Origin: Xanthomonas pisi DSM 18956
Lineage (GTDB): Bacteria; Pseudomonadota; Gammaproteobacteria; Xanthomonadales; Xanthomonadaceae
Assembly: GCF_001010415.1 (NCBI RefSeq)
Contig: NZ_JPLE01000016.1
Location: forward strand, 125,734 to 189,733
Length of the DNA stretch: 64,000 nt
Direction: 5' to 3'
The position numbers and the translations under genes were made by a program. Below the pieces are notes generated by a model. It saw only the letters and a program-made list of their open reading frames with translations. It did no database searches and was not told the DNA's origin. This document shows, piece after piece, positions 55,086 to 63,911 of the stretch (the stretch's first letter is position 1; each line of letters starts with the position of its first letter).

Positions 55086-56150
55086 CTAAGGATGCGGACG
55101 CACCATGCCGGAAATGCCAACCTTGGCCGCCACCTGTGCACGCAACTGCTCGGCATCGCCACGATTGGCGACCGGGCCGACGCGCACGCGGTTGAGTGCG
55201 CCCTTGTCGGTGCGGACCTGTTCGACGAAGGCGCTGAACCCGGCAGCGCGCACGCGGTCGCGCAGCGCATTGGCATCTTCGGCGCGGCCGAACGCGCCCA
55301 GCTGCACCGCAAACCCGACGCCGCTTGCGGCAGGAGCCGCCGGCACGGTGGGTGCGGCTGCAACCGGTTTTGCCGGCTCTGGCTTGGTCGGCTCTGGCTT
55401 GGCAACTTCAGGCTTGGCCGGCGCCGGCTTGGGCGCTTCGGCCGGCGTGGGAGCGGCGGCGACCGGCTTGGCCGGTTCCGGTGGCAGGCTCTCGGTCTTG
55501 GGCGCGGCAGGTGCGCTGGCAGCGGCCACGCTGCTGCCAGGCTTTGCGGCAGGCGCGGGCGTCGGCGTGGCAACCGGCGCCGGTGCGGCAGCGTTGGCGT
55601 CCAGCGTCACCACCTGCGCGTTGACGTCGCTGCGCACCTTCACGGCCTGCAGCCGCGCCGATTCGGCCTGGGCCTGATCGGCATACGGTCCCACGCGCAC
55701 GCGCCAGGCGGGGCGACCATTGATCTGGGTCTTCTCGCTGAAGCCGGGCAGCTGCGCCTGCTTGAGTCGCGCGATCACCGCATCGGCATCGGTGCTGGTG
55801 GCATACGCGCCAAAATTCACCGCGTAGTTGCCGGCCGCCACTTCCGGCGCGGACGGGGCGCTGGAGGGGTCGGCCAGATCGGCGGCGTCCGGGTTGTCCT
55901 GCACCGCGGCCGGCGCGCCGGGGGCACCGGCCATGCCCAGCGCGCCACCCGCCGGCGCATTGCCCGGGGTGACCAGCGGCAATTCGCGGGTTTCGAACTC
56001 GCCATTGCCGGGCGCGGCAGGCGCCTCCAGCGGCACATCGGCCACACCGCTCGACGGCGCGGGGCCCTTGACCAGCATCGGCAGGAAGATCACGGCAAGC
56101 GCCACCAGAACGATGGCGCCAATCAATCGCTGTTTCAGAGCAGTGTCCAC
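55086..56150 (-). CDS. SPOR-domain membrane protein (DedD-like)
   Basis: A 354-residue protein. An N-terminal membrane anchor (about residues 10-26, LIGAIVLVALAVIFLPML) is followed by two SPOR domains: one near 108-170 (NYAVNFGAYATSTDADAVIARL) and one at the C-terminus near 280-347 (GFAVQLGAFGRAEDANAL). A Pro/Ala/Lys-rich spacer with repeated KPEPAKPE-like units (about 195-270) separates them. SPOR domains bind denuded septal peptidoglycan at the division site. DedD itself has one SPOR domain, so this is an expanded form. It lies between folC and cvpA, the usual dedD position. Confidence 0.9.
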   Translation of the reverse strand: MDTALKQRLIGAIVLVALAVIFLPMLVKGPAPSSGVADVPLEAPAAPGNGEFETRELPLVTPGNAPAGGALGMAGAPGAPAAVQDNPDAADLADPSSAPSAPEVAAGNYAVNFGAYATSTDADAVIARLKQAQLPGFSEKTQINGRPAWRVRVGPYADQAQAESARLQAVKVRSDVNAQVVTLDANAAAPAPVATPTPAPAAKPGSSVAAASAPAAPKTESLPPEPAKPVAAAPTPAEAPKPAPAKPEVAKPEPTKPEPAKPVAAAPTVPAAPAASGVGFAVQLGAFGRAEDANALRDRVRAAGFSAFVEQVRTDKGALNRVRVGPVANRGDAEQLRAQVAAKVGISGMVRPHP

Positions 56151-56217
56151 AGTAAAGAGCGCTACAGGCGTGGCGGGGTGCCGCGGCGATTATAAGGCCG
56201 CCGCCACCTTGCCGACC

Positions 56218-57486
56218 CTAGTGGGCTGAACGAAGTGCGTTCAGCGCGTCGGCAACGGTATGAAACGAGCCAAACACCAGCACGCGGTCCCCGGGCGCAG
56301 CCATGGCGAGCACCGCACGCACCGCGCTGGCGACGGTGTCATGGCAGGGCGCCTGCCCGGCAGCCGTGCCTTGCAGGCGCTGCCGCAGGACCTGCGCAGA
56401 CTGGCCACGCCCCCCCTCCAGCCCGGCCAGGGCCCAATGATCGACCTGCGCGGCCACTGCCTCCACCACGGCCGAGACGTCCTTGTCTGCCAGCGCCGCG
56501 TAGATCGCATGTGTGCTGCCGGCAATCGACTGCGCGCCGAGCGCCTGCGCCAGCGCGCGCGCGGCCTGCGGGTTATGGCCGACATCCAGCAGCACCTCCA
56601 CGCCGGCGACGTCGCTGCGCTGCAGGCGCCCGACCACCTGCGCATCGGCAATCCCCTGCGCCCATGCAGCCTGCGGCAGCGCCACCGGCAAGGCCTGCAG
56701 CGCGGCAATGGCGGCGGCGGCGTTGGCCAGTTGTACCGGAGCCTGCAATGCCGGCATCGGCAACTCCAGGCGCACTGCAACATCGCGCCAGCACCAATGC
56801 CGTGCGTCGATCGGCTCGAAGAAATAATCGCTACCGGCGCGGATCGCGTTGGCACCGAGCAGATAGGCGCGACGCAGCACGCTGGAGGGCGGGTCGATCT
56901 CGCCCAACACCACCGGCTTCCACGCGCGGATGATGCCCGCCTTCTCGCCGCCGATCGCCTCGCGGTCCTCGCCCAGCCAATCGGAGTGGTCGATATCCAC
57001 GGTGGTGATCACCGCCACATCCGAATCGATGATGTTCACCGCATCCAGGCGCCCACCCAGGCCGATCTCCAGCACCGCCAGATCCAGGCCGGAGCGCTGC
57101 AACAGCCACAACGCGGCTAGCGTGCCGAACTCGAAATAGGTCAGCGCGGTCTCGCCGCGCACCGCCTCGACCGCCGCAAATGCCTCGACCAGCGCGGCAT
57201 CGCTCGCATCGGCGCCATCGATGCGCACACGCTCGTTGTAGTGCAACAGATGCGGCGACGTGTACGCCCCCACCTTCCACCCGGCTGCGCGGCCGATCGC
57301 CTCGATGAAGGCCACCGTCGAGCCCTTGCCGTTGGTGCCGCCGACCACGATGACATGCCTGGCCGGCGCCTCGATCTGCAGGCGCGCAGCCACCTCGCGC
57401 ACGCGCTCCAACCCCATCGCGATGTTGCTGGGGTGTTGCTGCTCGATATAGACGAGCCAGTCGGTGAGTGTGGTGGGAGTGGTCAC
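56218..57486 (-). CDS. folC: Folylpolyglutamate/dihydrofolate synthase FolC
   Basis: A 422-residue Mur-ligase-like enzyme with the ATP loop GGTNGKGSTVAFIEA near residues 48-62, YTSPHLLHYNERVRI near 75-89 and the C-terminal domain with DVGHNPQAARALA. It adds Glu to folates and makes dihydrofolate. The length is normal. The SPOR gene follows 67 bp downstream. Confidence 0.96.
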   Translation of the reverse strand: MTTPTTLTDWLVYIEQQHPSNIAMGLERVREVAARLQIEAPARHVIVVGGTNGKGSTVAFIEAIGRAAGWKVGAYTSPHLLHYNERVRIDGADASDAALVEAFAAVEAVRGETALTYFEFGTLAALWLLQRSGLDLAVLEIGLGGRLDAVNIIDSDVAVITTVDIDHSDWLGEDREAIGGEKAGIIRAWKPVVLGEIDPPSSVLRRAYLLGANAIRAGSDYFFEPIDARHWCWRDVAVRLELPMPALQAPVQLANAAAAIAALQALPVALPQAAWAQGIADAQVVGRLQRSDVAGVEVLLDVGHNPQAARALAQALGAQSIAGSTHAIYAALADKDVSAVVEAVAAQVDHWALAGLEGGRGQSAQVLRQRLQGTAAGQAPCHDTVASAVRAVLAMAAPGDRVLVFGSFHTVADALNALRSAH

Positions 57487-57623
57487 GGGAAGGGCTGCGC
57501 GGAAAGACGCACATTATCGCTACTGCGGCCACCCTACGCACACCCGCCGGCACAAGGAAACACGCTTCAGCTGCATCAATCTGACACCCGCGACCACTGC
57601 GCGACAGACGCGATGACGACCAT

Positions 57624-58175
57624 TCAAAGGGCTTCGGTGACCGCCGCAATGCGCATGCCCAGGAGAGAGTACTGACCGCTCAATCGCACCGAGACCCGCT
57701 GTTCCGGATGCCGCCGATACAGGGGCTCATCGATACACAGATGGCTGGGGAAACGGTCTTGCAGAGGTCCGCCGCTCAACCGGTATTTGCATGTCCGTGC
57801 GCTGCGCACATAGGTAGCCTGCATAACATGGGTCTGGTCAAAATCCGTGCCAGCGATGCGCGTATAGATCCACGGTGCGCCTCTGGCCAGCACGATCCAG
57901 CACAGCAATCCCAGCAGGGGCGGCGCCAGGCAGATCGCCAGAACCGTGTTGAACGGCCGCTTGCCGACCACCGCCTTCCATCCCCCACTGCGATAGGCCT
58001 GCACCACGACCAAGGCAGTCAATCCGCCTCCCAGCAGCCACATTGGCGCGATCCAGCGCCGCCCGGACAGAGAGGGTGCGGGGATGAAATCGCTGAACAC
58101 CCCTAGTACCAACAAAACCGCCAACCCTGCATGCGTCGTATGCCGGAATGCCTTGCGCCACCTGGAGGGCGTCAC
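57624..58175 (-). CDS. Small membrane protein, unknown family
   Basis: A 183-residue protein with about three hydrophobic helices near residues 17-31, 42-60 and 77-98, then a cytosolic or periplasmic tail with basic and aromatic residues (TYVRSARTCKYRLSGG, LYRRHPEQRVSVRLSG). No named domain is recognised. It sits between the histidine phosphatase and folC on the same strand, with 44 and 137 bp gaps. Codon usage looks like its neighbours, so it is likely real. Confidence 0.7.
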   Translation of the reverse strand: MTPSRWRKAFRHTTHAGLAVLLVLGVFSDFIPAPSLSGRRWIAPMWLLGGGLTALVVVQAYRSGGWKAVVGKRPFNTVLAICLAPPLLGLLCWIVLARGAPWIYTRIAGTDFDQTHVMQATYVRSARTCKYRLSGGPLQDRFPSHLCIDEPLYRRHPEQRVSVRLSGQYSLLGMRIAAVTEAL

Positions 58176-58219
58176 GGTACGACGCGCCCTTTCATCGCAC
58201 GTCCTTGCCGAAAGCGAAC

Positions 58220-58864
58220 TTACAGCGCGCGATGCTTGGCTTCACCAAAGAACGGGGTGTGGTGCGCGCAGTCGTTGAGGCGCACTACTTCCAGGTGATC
58301 GACATCGTCGCCTTCGAGCAGGTTGAGCGTGGTCGGGGCCTGGCGAAAGCTCCACAGCTTGGACAGCGGCAGGCCGAGGATCCTGCACAGGATCACGCGG
58401 TTGACCGCGTCGTGCGCGACCACCAGCAAGGTGTCGTCGGCGCCCAGACCGTCGGCGGCACGCGCCAGGCCGCGCCAGCTGCGGTCCAGCACCTGGCGCA
58501 GCGATTCGCCGCCCGGCATCAGCACGGTGTCGGGCTCTTCGCGCCAGGCGCGCAGGCGCGCGGGATCCTTGTCGTTGATCTCGCTGGCCAGCAAGCCTTC
58601 CCACTCGCCGTGGGCGATTTCCTGCAGGTCCGGATCGGTCTGTAGCAAGCTTTCGCGCGATGCGCCCAACGCGGCCTTGGCAGTGGCCTGCGCGCGCGAC
58701 AGCGGCGAGGCGACCGCACGGGTGATCTGCAACGCCTGCAGCCGTTCGCCCAACGCACGTGCCTGGCCTTCGCCGACCGGCGACAGCGGAATATCGATCT
58801 GGCCCTGGTAACGGCCTTCGGCGTTCCACGGCGTCTCGCCGTGACGAGCAAGCAGGATGCGCAT
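58220..58864 (-). CDS. Histidine phosphatase (phosphoglycerate mutase-like)
   Basis: A 214-residue protein with the catalytic LLARHGETPWN (His8), a second Arg (SPLSRAQAT), and the second catalytic His (VVAHDAVNR near residue 150). It is similar to GpmB and to CobC-like phosphatases; the substrate is not decided. The ATG at 58864 has AAGGAA about 12 nt upstream and gives the family start (MRILLARHG); the longer frame adds 11 residues. Confidence 0.9.
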   Translation of the reverse strand: MRILLARHGETPWNAEGRYQGQIDIPLSPVGEGQARALGERLQALQITRAVASPLSRAQATAKAALGASRESLLQTDPDLQEIAHGEWEGLLASEINDKDPARLRAWREEPDTVLMPGGESLRQVLDRSWRGLARAADGLGADDTLLVVAHDAVNRVILCRILGLPLSKLWSFRQAPTTLNLLEGDDVDHLEVVRLNDCAHHTPFFGEAKHRAL

Positions 58865-58897
58865 GCGCTGAGAGTTCCTTGGGGGAGGGGCCGGCAC

Positions 58898-59243
58898 GCC
58901 GCGGCGAAACCGGACCGCATCATAACCGCTCCCCGCCCCTTCCCTCTGCGCTCGCGCGCACGCCCTGCTCTTCGGACGGCGCTGCGCGCCTGCGATGCCC
59001 TGCTGCGCGTCAGCGCCGCTGGCCTCCGGCGCTGACGCACCGCACTGCCGATCGCGGAAACCTGGCGAGGTGTCGAGGTCGGCATGGTGCCGGCATGTTC
59101 AATCTGGAGCTCGGCATCCTGGTTGACCGCCGCCCGTATGGAACTGCACTGCCGCGCACACCGCGCACCTTGTGTGCTGTGCGCGACGCGAGACGGTCGC
59201 AACACTGCGCCGATCCAACCGTCGCCCAACGAATCGGGCGTGC
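58898..59243. other. Gene-free stretch between phospholipase C and histidine phosphatase
   Basis: About 345 bp. Both flanking genes are on the - strand; no terminator with a T run was seen after the phospholipase gene. Open frames here look like shadows. Confidence 0.5.
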
Positions 59244-61325
59244 TCAGGCGCGACCGAGCGCCGGGTCGCTGCGGCTGGGGCTGCCGGTCTCCAGGTGTCC
59301 GGCCAGACGCCGCCGGAACGCGCCGCCCGGCAGTTCCACGACCACGTCGTACCAGTGGTCGCTGGCGGCCAGCGGCAGCTGCAACACCTGGCGCTGACCT
59401 GCAAAAAGCTGCAGCGCGCGCGGGGCCGGATCCGCATAGTCCAGCGCGCGCAGGTGCAAGGTGCAAGGCCGTTGCCCGGCGTTACCGATCTCCAGCACCA
59501 GCGTGCCGGCGTCCTGGCGCGCTTCGACCCACGGTGCTGCCGCCGTTTCCGGCGTCGTCGCCAGCTCGCCGGAAAATTCGCGCAGGAATCCGTTCGGCCC
59601 GTGCACGCGCAACGCATACGCCCCGTCGTGCGCGGCGCCCACCGGAACGTCATCGAGCCGGGTGCCAGGTAATACCGTGTAGTACCACGGCCCGCCAGTG
59701 GGCGCGCTGGTGTAGACGTTGAATGCAGCCGCAGCCGTGCCGGTATTGACGAACTGCAACTGCAGCGCGCCATCGCCTTGCGCGCGCGCGTGCACCTGCA
59801 AGGCGTACGGCAACGCACGCGCCGGACGTTGGCCGGGCTCCTGTCGCGGCATGACGGCGTTGGTCGGCGGCACAGGCAATGGCTTGTCGCGTACCGCCGC
59901 CGTGCGTGTGCGGTAGTCGTCGATGGACGGCAATGCGCTCATCGCCGAATCATCGGGCTTGCGGAAATCGAACACGCTAGTGAGATCGCCACTGACCGCG
60001 CGACGCCACGGGCTGATATTCGGCTCGGCCACACCGAAGCGACGTTCCAGCAACCGCAGCACCGAGGTGTGATCGAACACCTGCGAATTGACCCAGCCGC
60101 CGCGCGTCCAGGGCGAAATCACCAGCATCGGCACGCGGATGCCCAGGCCCACCGGCACGCCGTTGTAGGCCTCGCCGCGCACATCGACATTGCTGCGGCC
60201 CATGCGCGCGTCCAGCGCCGGCAGCGGCGCCGGCACATGATCGAAAAAGCCGTCGTTCTCGTCGTAGTTGATGATCAAGGCCGTCTTCGCCCAGACCTCC
60301 GGATTGGAGGTCAGCGCATCGATCAGCCGCGACACCAGCGATTCGCCGTAGGCCGGCGGCGCTTCGGGGTGTTCGCAATAGGCAGTCGGCGGAATGACCC
60401 ACGACACCTGCGGCAGGCGATTGCCCTGCACGTCGGCAGCGATTGCGGCGATCAGGTGATCTGCCTGCGTGCTGGCGGCGTTGTCTGCGGTGGATCCGGG
60501 TACACAGGCACGCGCGCGGCGATAACGTTCGTCAGCTGTGTCCAGTCCACGGTAGTGCGCAAAATACGCCAACGAATTGCAGCCGAAGTTGTCGTATTCC
60601 TGATACACGCGCCAATCGATGCCGGCCGCCTGCAGGCGCTGCGCATAGGTGGTCCAGCCCATCGCCGCATACCCGGGCTTGTCGCGTGCCATGTCGGCGG
60701 TCCAGTTGCCGTCATCGGCGTTGCTGGCCACCTGCGCGCGGGTATCGCCCACACTCAGACCGCTGGTGCCGGTGAACAGATACATGCGATTGGGGTTGGT
60801 CGGCCCGTGCATCGAGCAGAAATAACCGTCGCAGATGGTGAACGCGTCGGCAAGCGCGTGGTAGTACGGAATGTCGTGACGTTGGAAGTAGCCCATCGTC
60901 AGTTCGCCCTTGTACGGCACCCACGCGTCGTATTCGGCCCAGCGCGTCGGGTCCTGCCCGTGGCCAGCCTTCCACGAATGATCCAGGCTTTTGATCAATG
61001 GCGCGCTCGTGGTTTTTGTATCGAACGCAAACGGCAGCAGCCGTCGTCCATCCGGCGCCGGCTGACTCCACACCGGCTGGCCATCGCGCAACTGCAGCGC
61101 ATGCGGATCGCCGAACCCGCGCACTCCACGCAGCGCGCCGAAATAATGATCGAACGAACGGTTTTCCTGCATCAGGATCACCACGTGTTCCATATCGCGC
61201 AGCGTGCCGGTACGCGCATTTGCCGGCAATGCCAGCGCGCGACCGATCGACGACGGCAACGCCCCGGCGGCAGTGAGCGCAGCAACGCGCTTGAGGAAAT
61301 CGCGGCGCGAAGAAGATGACGTCAT
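59244..61325 (-). CDS. Phosphocholine-type phospholipase C, Tat-exported
   Basis: A 693-residue phosphoesterase of the PlcH/PlcN family. The twin-arginine signal is RRDFLKR near residues 7-13. The catalytic domain has VVILMQENRSFDHYFG near 52-67 and DENDGFFDHVPAP near 340-352. Two C-terminal beta-rich DUF756 domains (from about 470 to the end) follow. The ATG at 61325 places the Tat signal at the N-terminus; the longer frame adds an unlikely leader. It should hydrolyse phosphatidylcholine (or sphingomyelin) outside the inner membrane. A candidate Pho box with a -10 lies upstream. Confidence 0.92.
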   Translation of the reverse strand: MTSSSSRRDFLKRVAALTAAGALPSSIGRALALPANARTGTLRDMEHVVILMQENRSFDHYFGALRGVRGFGDPHALQLRDGQPVWSQPAPDGRRLLPFAFDTKTTSAPLIKSLDHSWKAGHGQDPTRWAEYDAWVPYKGELTMGYFQRHDIPYYHALADAFTICDGYFCSMHGPTNPNRMYLFTGTSGLSVGDTRAQVASNADDGNWTADMARDKPGYAAMGWTTYAQRLQAAGIDWRVYQEYDNFGCNSLAYFAHYRGLDTADERYRRARACVPGSTADNAASTQADHLIAAIAADVQGNRLPQVSWVIPPTAYCEHPEAPPAYGESLVSRLIDALTSNPEVWAKTALIINYDENDGFFDHVPAPLPALDARMGRSNVDVRGEAYNGVPVGLGIRVPMLVISPWTRGGWVNSQVFDHTSVLRLLERRFGVAEPNISPWRRAVSGDLTSVFDFRKPDDSAMSALPSIDDYRTRTAAVRDKPLPVPPTNAVMPRQEPGQRPARALPYALQVHARAQGDGALQLQFVNTGTAAAAFNVYTSAPTGGPWYYTVLPGTRLDDVPVGAAHDGAYALRVHGPNGFLREFSGELATTPETAAAPWVEARQDAGTLVLEIGNAGQRPCTLHLRALDYADPAPRALQLFAGQRQVLQLPLAASDHWYDVVVELPGGAFRRRLAGHLETGSPSRSDPALGRA

Positions 61326-61383
61326 GACGAAAGATCCTGCAAAAGTCGGTGACGTGCAGCGCACACGGCGGCCGCACACATTA

Positions 61384-61417
61384 CGTATAGCGGGCCTGCG
61401 CGACAGTTTTGCGACAG
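61384..61417 (-). promoter_or_regulatory. Candidate Pho box and -10 for the phospholipase C gene
   Basis: On the - strand CTGTCGCAAAACTGTCGC (61417-61400) matches the E. coli Pho box CTGTCATAWAWCTGTCAY at 14 of 18 positions, with two identical 7-mers 11 bp apart. Ten nt further on is TATACG (61389-61384), placed as the -10 of known Pho promoters. It lies 75 bp before the phospholipase start. Confidence 0.7.
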
Positions 61418-61420
61418 CCG

Positions 61421-61438
61421 CCGTCATCAATGTTTCAT
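61421..61438 (+). promoter_or_regulatory. Candidate Pho box for the TonB receptor gene
   Basis: CCGTCATCAATGTTTCAT matches the Pho box consensus at 13 of 18 positions, with GTCAT and TTCAT cores 11 bp apart, on the strand of the receptor gene. It begins 3 bp after the phospholipase Pho box. No convincing -10 follows at the usual distance. Confidence 0.5.
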
Positions 61439-61519
61439 GAGCCGTTGACACCCTGCGTCGCGAAACGCCGGTCTTGCACCGTGCGTCCGCCCTCAGCCGT
61501 GCTCGAACAGGACTCCCCC

Positions 61520-63841
61520 ATGACTTCCGCCCGTCGTTTCCATGTCACACCACTGGCTCTCGCCCTCGCCGCGTTGCTCCCCGTCATCGCACACGCCGCC
61601 GATCCCGTCGTCAGCGCAGCCGATGCACCGGTGACGCCTGCCGATGCCGCCGGCAACGCGACCCAGCTGGATGCGATCAACGTCGTCTCGCAAGGCAGCA
61701 CACGGCAGGTGCAGCGCATCAGCCGGCAGGACATCGAGCAGCTGACACCGGGCAGCAGCGCATTCAAGGCGGTGGAAAAACTGCCCGGCGTGCAGTTCCA
61801 GTCCGCCGATCCGTTCGGCACCTACGAGTGGTCCACACAGGTCACCTTGCATGGCTTCGATCAGAGCCGCCTGGGCTATACGCTCGACGGCATTCCGCTG
61901 GGCAACATGAGCTACGGCGTCACCAACGGCCTGCACATCACCCGCGCCATCATTTCCGAAAACCTCGGGTCGGTGGAGATCGCACAAGGCGCCGGCGCGC
62001 TCGGCACCGCATCCAACACCAACCTCGGCGGCACCATGCAGTTCTACTCCGCCGATCCGCAGACCACGCCCGGCGCGCGGCTGGTGCAGACGGTCGGCAG
62101 CGATGCCACGCGACGCACCTTCGTGCGCGCCGATACCGGCGACCGCAATGGCTTGTCGGCGTATCTGTCCTATGCCAATGCCACCACCGACAAGTGGAAG
62201 GGCTTCGGCGATCAACAATCCGAACAGGCCAACCTCAAGACGGTGTACCAGTGGGGCGAGGGCAATCGCCTGAGCCTGTTCCTGGATACCTCGCGGCGCA
62301 AGGAATACGACTACATGGACCTGTCGTTGACCAGCCAGCGCGCACTGGGTTGGGACTACGACTACCTGCAACCGGATTGGGCCACCGCCGTACAGATGGC
62401 GCGCGCCTACCAGACCACCGGCGCGACCAGCGGTGTGGCCAACGGCTACCCGCAATCGCTGGCCGGGCTGCCCAGCGATTACAGCTGGCTCGATGCCAGT
62501 TATTACGCCGGCGGCGGCCTGCGCCGCGACAATCTTGCCGGCCTGTCGGGCACCTTCGTGTTCGGCGGTGCAACCCTGGATGCCGCGGGCTACTACCACG
62601 CCAATCGCGGCGAAGGGCAATGGGTGACACCGTACGTCGTCACCTCGGCGCAGATCCCGGTGTCGATGCGCACCACCGACTATGGCCTGGACCGTTTCGG
62701 CGGCACCAGCGCATTGAAGTGGTCCTGGGGCAATCACGACCTGGAAGCCGGCGTATGGGCCGAAAATGCGCGCACCACGCAAGGGCGCAATTACTTCGCG
62801 TTGGGCAATGAGGGCTACACCTCGCTGTACAACGTGTACGAAGCGCAGACGCCGTTTCGCCGCGATTTCCTGCAGCGCTACACCACCCAGACCCGCATGC
62901 TGTACGTCCAGGACACCGTGCGCCTGCTCGATGACCGGCTGACGTTGAACTACGGCGCAAAGGCGCTCAACACCACCACGCGCGCGCAATCGCTGGTGCC
63001 CACCACGTCGCTGGCGCAAGGCCGCATCCGCGCCGAGGACAGCTTCCTGCCGCAAGTGGGCGTGAACTACAAACTCGACGAGCGTCAGGACGTCTATGCG
63101 TCCTACAGCAAGAACATCGCCGCCTTCGGGTTCACCCCGTTTGCCACCTCGCAGGCCGCGTTCGATCGCAGCCGCTCGACGCTGGAGCCGGAAGAGTCGC
63201 AAACCGTGCAGCTGGGGTACCGCATGCAGGACGAGCAGTTCCAGCTCTCGGCCGATGCCTACTTCACCAAGTTCTCCAATCGCCTGCTGACCACCTCGCC
63301 GTGCACCGCAGTGCAGACCTGCGCGGCGATCCTGAGCAATGTCGGCGCAGTGCATAGCGCCGGTGCGGATCTGGCGCTGATGTGGCGCCCGACCGAAGGC
63401 CTGAGCTGGTTGAACTCGCTGTCGTGGAACCGCTCGCGCTATCAGGACGATTACCTCAACAACGGCGTGGTCGCGACCTCGGGCAAGGACGTGGTGGGCA
63501 TTCCCGCGTTGATGTTCTCTTCCAGCGCCAGCTACCAGTTGGGCAACCTGCGCCTGGACCTGGACGGCAAGTACGTGGACAAGCGCTACATCACCTTCCT
63601 CAACGATTCGCAGGTGCCCTCGTACTGGCTGTTCAACGCCGGGGCGCGCTACGACTTCGGTCGCGTGGGCGGCGTGGCGGATATCGCCCTGGCCCTGAAC
63701 ATCACCAACCTCACCGACAAGCGCTACTTCGCCAGCACCGGCACCAACGGTTACGTCGCCTCCGATCCGGACGGCTACAACCAGACAATGGTGGTGGGTG
63801 CGCCACGCCAGTACTTCATGAGCCTGGACGTGAAGTTTTAA
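61520..63841 (+). CDS. TonB-dependent outer-membrane receptor
   Basis: A 773-residue receptor. The signal peptide is about residues 1-27 (ending AHAAD). A TonB-box-like segment (LDAINVVSQG) and the plug domain (about 50-175; LDGIPLGNMSYG, GGTMQFYSAD) follow, then a 22-strand barrel ending in aromatic Phe. It should import a substrate through the outer membrane with TonB-ExbBD energy. It is divergent from a phospholipase C and shares its phosphate-linked control region, so its substrate may be a phosphate ester or a released headgroup. It is not a clear siderophore receptor. Confidence 0.93.
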   Translation: MTSARRFHVTPLALALAALLPVIAHAADPVVSAADAPVTPADAAGNATQLDAINVVSQGSTRQVQRISRQDIEQLTPGSSAFKAVEKLPGVQFQSADPFGTYEWSTQVTLHGFDQSRLGYTLDGIPLGNMSYGVTNGLHITRAIISENLGSVEIAQGAGALGTASNTNLGGTMQFYSADPQTTPGARLVQTVGSDATRRTFVRADTGDRNGLSAYLSYANATTDKWKGFGDQQSEQANLKTVYQWGEGNRLSLFLDTSRRKEYDYMDLSLTSQRALGWDYDYLQPDWATAVQMARAYQTTGATSGVANGYPQSLAGLPSDYSWLDASYYAGGGLRRDNLAGLSGTFVFGGATLDAAGYYHANRGEGQWVTPYVVTSAQIPVSMRTTDYGLDRFGGTSALKWSWGNHDLEAGVWAENARTTQGRNYFALGNEGYTSLYNVYEAQTPFRRDFLQRYTTQTRMLYVQDTVRLLDDRLTLNYGAKALNTTTRAQSLVPTTSLAQGRIRAEDSFLPQVGVNYKLDERQDVYASYSKNIAAFGFTPFATSQAAFDRSRSTLEPEESQTVQLGYRMQDEQFQLSADAYFTKFSNRLLTTSPCTAVQTCAAILSNVGAVHSAGADLALMWRPTEGLSWLNSLSWNRSRYQDDYLNNGVVATSGKDVVGIPALMFSSSASYQLGNLRLDLDGKYVDKRYITFLNDSQVPSYWLFNAGARYDFGRVGGVADIALALNITNLTDKRYFASTGTNGYVASDPDGYNQTMVVGAPRQYFMSLDVKF

Positions 63842-63887
63842 CCAACTCCACACCGTCTGAGGCGCCCTCATCCGGCGCTACGCGCCA

Positions 63888-63911
63888 CCTTCTCCCGCGT
63901 GCGGGAGAAGG
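63888..63911. repeat. Palindrome of a dispersed CTTCTCCCGC-type repeat
   Basis: A perfect 11-bp stem (CCTTCTCCCGC 63888-63898 with GCGGGAGAAGG 63901-63911) preceded by CTCATCCGGCGCTACGCGCC. It resembles a dispersed intergenic element I recall from proteobacterial genomes, and it may terminate the receptor transcript. I cannot verify copy number here. Confidence 0.6.
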
